A stretch of DNA of 16,521 bases from CAZWVR01 sp964637235. GTDB taxonomy: Bacteria > Bacteroidota > Bacteroidia > Bacteroidales > S143-33. Below the pieces are notes generated by a model. It was not told the origin of the DNA and did no database searches. It saw nothing but the letters and a program-made list of their open reading frames with translations. The DNA lies in NCBI GenBank assembly GCA_964637235.1, contig CAZWVR010000052.1:1-16521 (forward strand). The letters run 5' to 3'. Positions within the stretch are counted from its first letter, which is position 1, and every line of letters starts with the position of its first letter. Both the position numbers and the translations under genes were made by a program. Of the stretch, positions 16,451 through 16,521 are shown one piece after another.

Positions 16451-16521
16451 ATGAAACGGATATTTTTAATCATCTGTGTATCAGTTATAACTCTAACGAG
16501 TTTTGCACAGATAGACCACCC
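16451..16521 (+). CDS. Exported protein, N-terminus only (cut by window end)
   Basis: ATG at 16451 opens a frame that runs off the window after 23 full codons. The visible residues, MKRIFLIICVSVITLTSFAQ followed by IDHP, form a textbook Sec signal peptide with cleavage after the FAQ region, in the style of other exported proteins in this window. Nothing about the mature protein can be said. It is separated from the upstream gene by 223 bp, so it probably has its own promoter. Confidence 0.7.
   Translation, partial: MKRIFLIICVSVITLTSFAQIDH

Overview
The window reads as chromosomal DNA of a low-GC Bacteroidota bacterium. The evidence is the gene content (a TPR/SpoIIE phosphatase, an M64 peptidase, a very long alpha-2-macroglobulin, and a GYF plus CD225-like protein beside DUF2752), the lack of clear Shine-Dalgarno sequences, A/T-rich leaders, and several matches to the Bacteroidota -7 box TAnnTTTG. 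No rRNA, tRNA, CRISPR array, transposase or phage gene was seen.

Layout. Positions 1-89 hold the end of a GC-rich repeat. A 1992-residue secreted alpha-2-macroglobulin (minus strand) fills 96-6074. A second GC-rich repeat, related to the first and in inverted orientation, occupies about 6137-6473, followed by AT-rich DNA with no gene seen. A minus-strand pair follows: an unrecognised two-helix membrane protein, then a secreted M64 (IgA-peptidase family) metallopeptidase. Divergent from it is a complete Atz/Trz-type amidohydrolase (8977-10137). Next is a sensor-like TPR-TM-coiled-coil-SpoIIE phosphatase with a GTG start (10256-12583). It converges with a minus-strand pair made of a small membrane protein and MutL, whose stop and start codons overlap. 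Divergent from that pair is a plus-strand pair: a GYF/CD225-like membrane protein carrying a 129-bp in-frame tandem repeat, and a DUF2752 membrane protein, again with overlapping stop and start. The window ends in the signal peptide of a further exported protein.

How the genes may work together. Most products are envelope or secreted proteins: a protease trap, a protease, several small membrane proteins and a membrane-anchored phosphatase. Housekeeping functions are MutL and the amidohydrolase. There is no obvious multi-gene defence or biosynthetic system. The points most worth a second look are the inverted GC-rich repeats that closely bracket the macroglobulin gene, a MutL whose endonuclease motif is degraded, the small membrane protein coupled to mutL, and the recent tandem duplication in the GYF/CD225 protein.
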